From JAKVAV01 sp047632755 (GTDB taxonomy: Bacteria > Bacteroidota > Bacteroidia > Flavobacteriales_D > Cryomorphaceae): DNA of 64,000 nucleotides. The notes under the pieces were generated by a model. It was not told the origin of the DNA, did not search any database, and worked only from the letters and a program-made list of their open reading frames with translations. Position numbers and translations under genes: made by a program. Location: the NCBI GenBank assembly GCA_047632755.1, contig JBLIDT010000001.1:186001-250000 (forward strand), written 5' to 3'. This document shows, piece after piece, positions 60,249 to 64,000 of this stretch. How positions within the stretch are numbered: position 1 is the first letter of the stretch; every line of letters begins with the position of its first letter.

Positions 60249-63200
60249 ATGTATTTATCCCCCTTAAACTACACGCGACGAGTTATTCGTCATTTATTAT
60301 TTTTCTTCGTCCTCGCTGGATTAGCGCACCAAAGTGCTTTCTCTCAAACCAGTACTGATTTTTGGTTTGCACCTCCTGAAGTCTCTCAAGGACATGCAGG
60401 TAGCACGCCTATTCTCATTCGGGTAGCCTCTGGCGCTGACCCAGCTATCGTAACAATTGACCTCCCGGCCAACCCTGGCGCTTTGAATGGTGGTGCACCG
60501 ATTACGGTAAGCCTTACGGCGAATGAATCGCAAACAATCAACCTCAACGCTTTTGTAAATATTTTGGAAACGCAGCCACCGAATTCGGTTCTCAATACGG
60601 GGATTCGCATTACATCGACTGCCAACATTACTGCCATTTACGAAGTGAGTCCGACCAACAACCCAGACATCTGGGCATTAAAAGGTCAGAATGGTTTGGG
60701 GACTGAGTTTGTCATTCCGATGCAAAATTACTGGCCGAATGGAAACTACAATCCAGATCCTTACACTTCATTCGACATTGTAGCGACCGAAGACAATACT
60801 ACGGTTCTCATTTATCCCACATCCGACTTAGATGATGGGAGTCCTGCTTTTCAAAGTTTTACCATTACACTCAACGAGGGGCAGACTTATTCTTGTTCTG
60901 TTACAGATTTAATGGCGGTGAATAACCCAACTGGATCAGTTGTGCTTTCTGACAAACCCGTTGCTGTTTCAATAAAAGATGACTCCATTAGTCCTTTGGG
61001 CCAAGGTTGTCGTGATTTGGTCGGTGATCAAATAGTACCAGTAGACATCGTTGGGGATGAATACATCGTAAACAAAGGACAACTCAATAACACATCGGGT
61101 GAATATGCCTACGCAGTCGCTACAGCAAACAATACTGTAATCTCTATTGATGGAGTGACGGAAACGACACTTTTTAACGGAGAAACATACCGAATACAGA
61201 TTACCAACCCGCTTACTTACATCACTGGAACAAAACCATTTTACCTGATACACATATCGGGTTTTGGTTGTGAATCAGGGATGGCGCTTTTACCGCCACT
61301 GAATTGTGCTGGTTCTGAGCAAGTGAGTTTTGTGCGTTCAACTAGTGAGAATTTTTTCATCAATCTATTGGTTCGAACAGGAGGTCAGGACGACTTCACC
61401 TTGAATGGAGGAGCTGTGACAATAGACCCTGCCGATTTTGATCCTGTTCCAGGAACAGGCGGAGAATGGGTTGGAGCACAAATTCAATTTAATACGACTC
61501 AAATTCCAGTTGGCGATGCCAACCTTATCACAAACAGTCAGGAGGTTTTCTCTCTTGGTTTGGTAAATGGTGGTGCCAGTTCAGGTTGTCGATTTGGATA
61601 TTTCTCGGAATTTTCTTCTGCTATTATAACCGATGCCGGACCCGATCAGACGGTTTGCGCCAACCAAGAAACCATTTTAGTTGGTTCTGTTTCTGGAGGT
61701 GCCACACAAGGAGAATGGAGTACCAACGGAACGGGATCATTTACTCCCGATGCTACCACATTGGGAGCCACTTATGAACCCAGCTTAGCTGACCTAAGTG
61801 CGGGCCAAGTCACCTTAACACTCACCTCGGTAGGAAACTGTTTTCCCGTCGAAGACGAAATTGAAATCACCTATACACCTGCTCCGATTGTCGATGCAGG
61901 TCTTGCCATTGTAGCCTGTGGAAACAACACTACCGTCACTCTTTACGGGTTTGTAGATATTGCCACAGGTGGATTATGGAGTGGTGGTGACGGATCATTT
62001 GACCCAGGAACGGGCACCCTCGACGCAGAGTACACACCTTCAGCTCAAGAAATTGTCGATGGCAGCGTAGAGCTTACGCTTACGTCTACTGGAAACGGAA
62101 ATTGCCTCGAAGAATTCGACACTGTTGAAATCACTTTCGGCCCGTCTCCAACTGCTGATGCGGGAGTGGATCAAAGCGTTTGCGCCAATAACGTTCAAGT
62201 TGTATTAAGCGGAGCGGTAACTGTTTCAGGTGGAGGCGCATGGTCTGGTGGCGGTGGTACTTACAGCCCTTCCGATCAAGCATTGGGTGCAACTTACACA
62301 CCCAGCGCTGTCGAAATATTGAATGGTTCACTTACACTAACGCTTACTACTACTAATAACGGCGGTTGTGCCCAAGTGACGGATCAAATGACAATCACCA
62401 CCACTGATGCCCCAATCGTGGATGCAGGAAGTGACGCTGACGTTTGTAGCAACAATGCCAATATTACTCTAAATGGAAGCGTGATTATTGCTGCTGGCGG
62501 AACATGGTCTGGTGGAAATGGAACCTACAGTACCGATGAGAATGACCTTGCTGCTGTTTACACACCTTCTCTTGCGGAACTGCTTGCGGGAAGCGTAACG
62601 CTCACATTATCTTCTATAGGAAACGGGAATTGTTTGGCTGTTACAGATCAGGTAACATACACATTTACTGACCCTCCCGCTGTTAATTCGGGTACAGATG
62701 GATTCGTTTGCGAAAACAACGCTCTGATCTCATTGAACGGATCTTTAGTTGGTGCGAATTTTGGATTATGGTCAGGTGGTGCAGGAACGTTTACTCCAAA
62801 CACTACCACGCTCACGGCCACTTATACTCCAACTGCCGCCGAAATTGCTTCAGGAAGCATTACTCTTTCACTTACATCACTTGACAATGGAAACTGTAAC
62901 CCTGAGTCGGATGATGTGATTTTCACATTTACACCTTCTCCAATAGCTGATGCAGGTTCAGACCAAAACGTTTGTGAAAACAATGCTGACATTAGTCTAA
63001 GCGGAGCTGTAACGGTAGCTGGCGGTGGTATTTGGTCAGGTGGAAGCGGAAGCTTTAGCCCTAACAATACGACCTTAAATGCTGTTTATGCACCCACAAC
63101 TTCTGAGATATCTTCAGGCTCAATTACCCTTACACTCAACACTACGGGCAATGGAAATTGCTCTTCGGTTAGTGACTTTGTAACGATCAACTTTACCGAC

Positions 63201-64000
63201 GACCCAACTGCGAATGCAGGTGCGGATCAAGTGCTTTGTGCCAATAATTCAGAAATTACATTGGGCGGTTCGGTAACTATCTCGACTGGCGGAACATGGT
63301 CTGGTGGATTGGGAACATTTACACCAAATGCCAATAGCTTAAGTACAACATATGAGCCAACTCAAGCCGAGATAAACTCGGGAAGTCTCACCCTTACATT
63401 GACTACCACTGGCGGTGGAAACTGTATTGAGGTATCAGATGAAGTCGACTTCACATTTACCCCAGCTCCAACTGCTGAAGCGGGTGTCGCCATTTCAGTT
63501 TGTTCAAACAATGCGCAGATTAGTTTAAATGGGTCCCTAACCGTTGCTTCAGGTGGAACCTGGAGTGGAGGAGCTGGAACATTTATTCCAGACGCTAATA
63601 CGCTAAACGCTCTTTACAATCCTACAGCGGCTGAGATCGCATCGGGTTCATTGATACTCACATTGACCACAACTGGAAATGGAAACTGTGTGCCTGAAGA
63701 CGATTTTGTAAACATCTCTTTTACACCTTCGCCAACATCAAATGCAGGTTCTGACCAAACGGTTTGTGCCAATGACGCAGAAGTAAATCTTAGCGGTTCT
63801 ATTAGCCTTGCGTCAGGTGCTATTTGGAGCGGCGGTAGCGGAACTTTCCTTCCAAACAATATTTCACTAGGAGCATCTTACGCGCCAAGTGCTGCAGAAA
63901 TTACTGCTGGTTCAGCGACTCTTACACTCACTACTACTGGAAACGGAAACTGTAATGCTGAATCTGACCAGATGATCATTGACATTACGCCTACCCCAGT
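60249..64000 (+). CDS. IgGFc-binding-like surface protein with 88-residue tandem repeats (cut by right window edge)
   Basis: An open frame from ATG at 60249 runs to the window edge (about 1,250 codons). A signal peptide (HLLFFFVLAGLAHQSAFSQ) precedes an IgGFc-binding-like N-terminal domain (TDFWFAPPEVSQGH at about 37-50; FIINLLV region to about 450). From about residue 462 (61632) nine copies of an 88-residue module follow (the first 87), each with DAGxDQxVC at its start, GGxWSGGxGTF in the middle, YxPSAAEIxxGSxTLTLTTTGNGNC and FTPxP at the end. Each module has two cysteines. The missing C-terminus probably carries a T9SS or gliding-motility-associated domain. Probably a cell-surface adhesin. 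Confidence 0.85.
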   Translation, partial: MYLSPLNYTRRVIRHLLFFFVLAGLAHQSAFSQTSTDFWFAPPEVSQGHAGSTPILIRVASGADPAIVTIDLPANPGALNGGAPITVSLTANESQTINLNAFVNILETQPPNSVLNTGIRITSTANITAIYEVSPTNNPDIWALKGQNGLGTEFVIPMQNYWPNGNYNPDPYTSFDIVATEDNTTVLIYPTSDLDDGSPAFQSFTITLNEGQTYSCSVTDLMAVNNPTGSVVLSDKPVAVSIKDDSISPLGQGCRDLVGDQIVPVDIVGDEYIVNKGQLNNTSGEYAYAVATANNTVISIDGVTETTLFNGETYRIQITNPLTYITGTKPFYLIHISGFGCESGMALLPPLNCAGSEQVSFVRSTSENFFINLLVRTGGQDDFTLNGGAVTIDPADFDPVPGTGGEWVGAQIQFNTTQIPVGDANLITNSQEVFSLGLVNGGASSGCRFGYFSEFSSAIITDAGPDQTVCANQETILVGSVSGGATQGEWSTNGTGSFTPDATTLGATYEPSLADLSAGQVTLTLTSVGNCFPVEDEIEITYTPAPIVDAGLAIVACGNNTTVTLYGFVDIATGGLWSGGDGSFDPGTGTLDAEYTPSAQEIVDGSVELTLTSTGNGNCLEEFDTVEITFGPSPTADAGVDQSVCANNVQVVLSGAVTVSGGGAWSGGGGTYSPSDQALGATYTPSAVEILNGSLTLTLTTTNNGGCAQVTDQMTITTTDAPIVDAGSDADVCSNNANITLNGSVIIAAGGTWSGGNGTYSTDENDLAAVYTPSLAELLAGSVTLTLSSIGNGNCLAVTDQVTYTFTDPPAVNSGTDGFVCENNALISLNGSLVGANFGLWSGGAGTFTPNTTTLTATYTPTAAEIASGSITLSLTSLDNGNCNPESDDVIFTFTPSPIADAGSDQNVCENNADISLSGAVTVAGGGIWSGGSGSFSPNNTTLNAVYAPTTSEISSGSITLTLNTTGNGNCSSVSDFVTINFTDDPTANAGADQVLCANNSEITLGGSVTISTGGTWSGGLGTFTPNANSLSTTYEPTQAEINSGSLTLTLTTTGGGNCIEVSDEVDFTFTPAPTAEAGVAISVCSNNAQISLNGSLTVASGGTWSGGAGTFIPDANTLNALYNPTAAEIASGSLILTLTTTGNGNCVPEDDFVNISFTPSPTSNAGSDQTVCANDAEVNLSGSISLASGAIWSGGSGTFLPNNISLGASYAPSAAEITAGSATLTLTTTGNGNCNAESDQMIIDITPTP
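61632..64000 (+). repeat. 264-bp in-frame tandem repeats within the surface-protein gene
   Basis: Repeat starts are at 61632, 61893, 62157, 62421, 62685, 62949, 63213, 63477 and 63741. The first interval is 261 bp and all seven later ones are exactly 264 bp. Units differ in sequence at many positions but keep length without indels, as expected from a folded 88-residue module under selection. The array continues past the window edge. Confidence 0.9.

Noticed and set aside
61632..64000. CRISPR array or noncoding satellite
   Set aside because: The 264-bp periodicity is in frame with a continuous coding sequence and the units are divergent, so it is a protein repeat.

Overview
The window comes from a Bacteroidota chromosome, most likely a free-living, probably marine member of the Flavobacteriia (Cryomorphaceae-like); the rank is inference. 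Supporting evidence: type IX secretion (T9SS) style surface proteins, DUF4249 / TonB receptor / FecR loci, LytTR regulators with a propeller sensor kinase, Bacteroidota families such as DUF2480 and DUF4301, and promoters resembling the Bacteroidota consensus TTG-N17-20-TAnnTTTG. No phage, transposase, rRNA or CRISPR was seen. Two large surface-protein genes are cut by the window edges.

Layout. 1-1408: start of a large secreted SBBP-like protein. 1573-3474: PurF-like amidotransferase/phosphoribosyltransferase. 3471-9799: leftward suf operon (sufA-B-C-D-S-E, a SufT-like DUF59 gene and a DUF2480 gene) with a 27-bp palindrome upstream. 10016-17593: thiL, a helical-repeat protein, a small lipoprotein, a 1011-residue propeller sensor kinase and two LytTR regulators. 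17594-18027 holds an intergenic repeat and possible remnants of a secreted-protein gene. 18282-23311: aminopeptidase P and sdhCAB. 23421-27890: a membrane protein, ATP-dependent DNA ligase plus MBL exonuclease, then a 2-aminomuconate deaminase-like gene and a YhdH-type reductase.

28038-33871: leftward ECF sigma / FecR / TonB receptor / DUF4249 / second FecR operon ending in an unlisted 49-residue gene and a terminator. 34002-38950: aldo/keto reductase, DEXH helicase and PdeM (the other half of the ligase-associated repair set) and a fructosamine-kinase-like gene. 39071-43095: tRNA-Met(CAU), an HYR/T9SS surface protein interrupted by one in-frame TGA, and tRNA-Ala(GGC). 43161-49986: HAD phosphatase, secreted protein, atypical SDR, an RprXY-like two-component pair, aldehyde dehydrogenase and a small exported protein. 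50038-60068: rpoN, a PAP2-like membrane protein, an outer-membrane protein, galE, DUF4301, phosphohexomutase, rfbB, rfbD and a ChaN-like protein. 60249 to the right edge: an IgGFc-binding-like surface protein with exact 264-bp tandem repeats.

How the genes work together: the suf operon builds Fe-S clusters, used among others by SdhB. Ligase, exonuclease, helicase and PdeM form a known DNA-damage set, here split by about 8.6 kb. galE, phosphohexomutase, rfbB and rfbD supply nucleotide sugars for surface polysaccharide. The deaminase at 26476 and the dehydrogenase at 48044 fit consecutive steps of tryptophan/kynurenine meta-cleavage. The most unusual items are the nonsense codon in the HYR gene, a three-copy hairpin-bearing intergenic repeat, the suf palindrome, the hidden 49-residue gene, and a promoter-terminator unit upstream of the aldehyde dehydrogenase.
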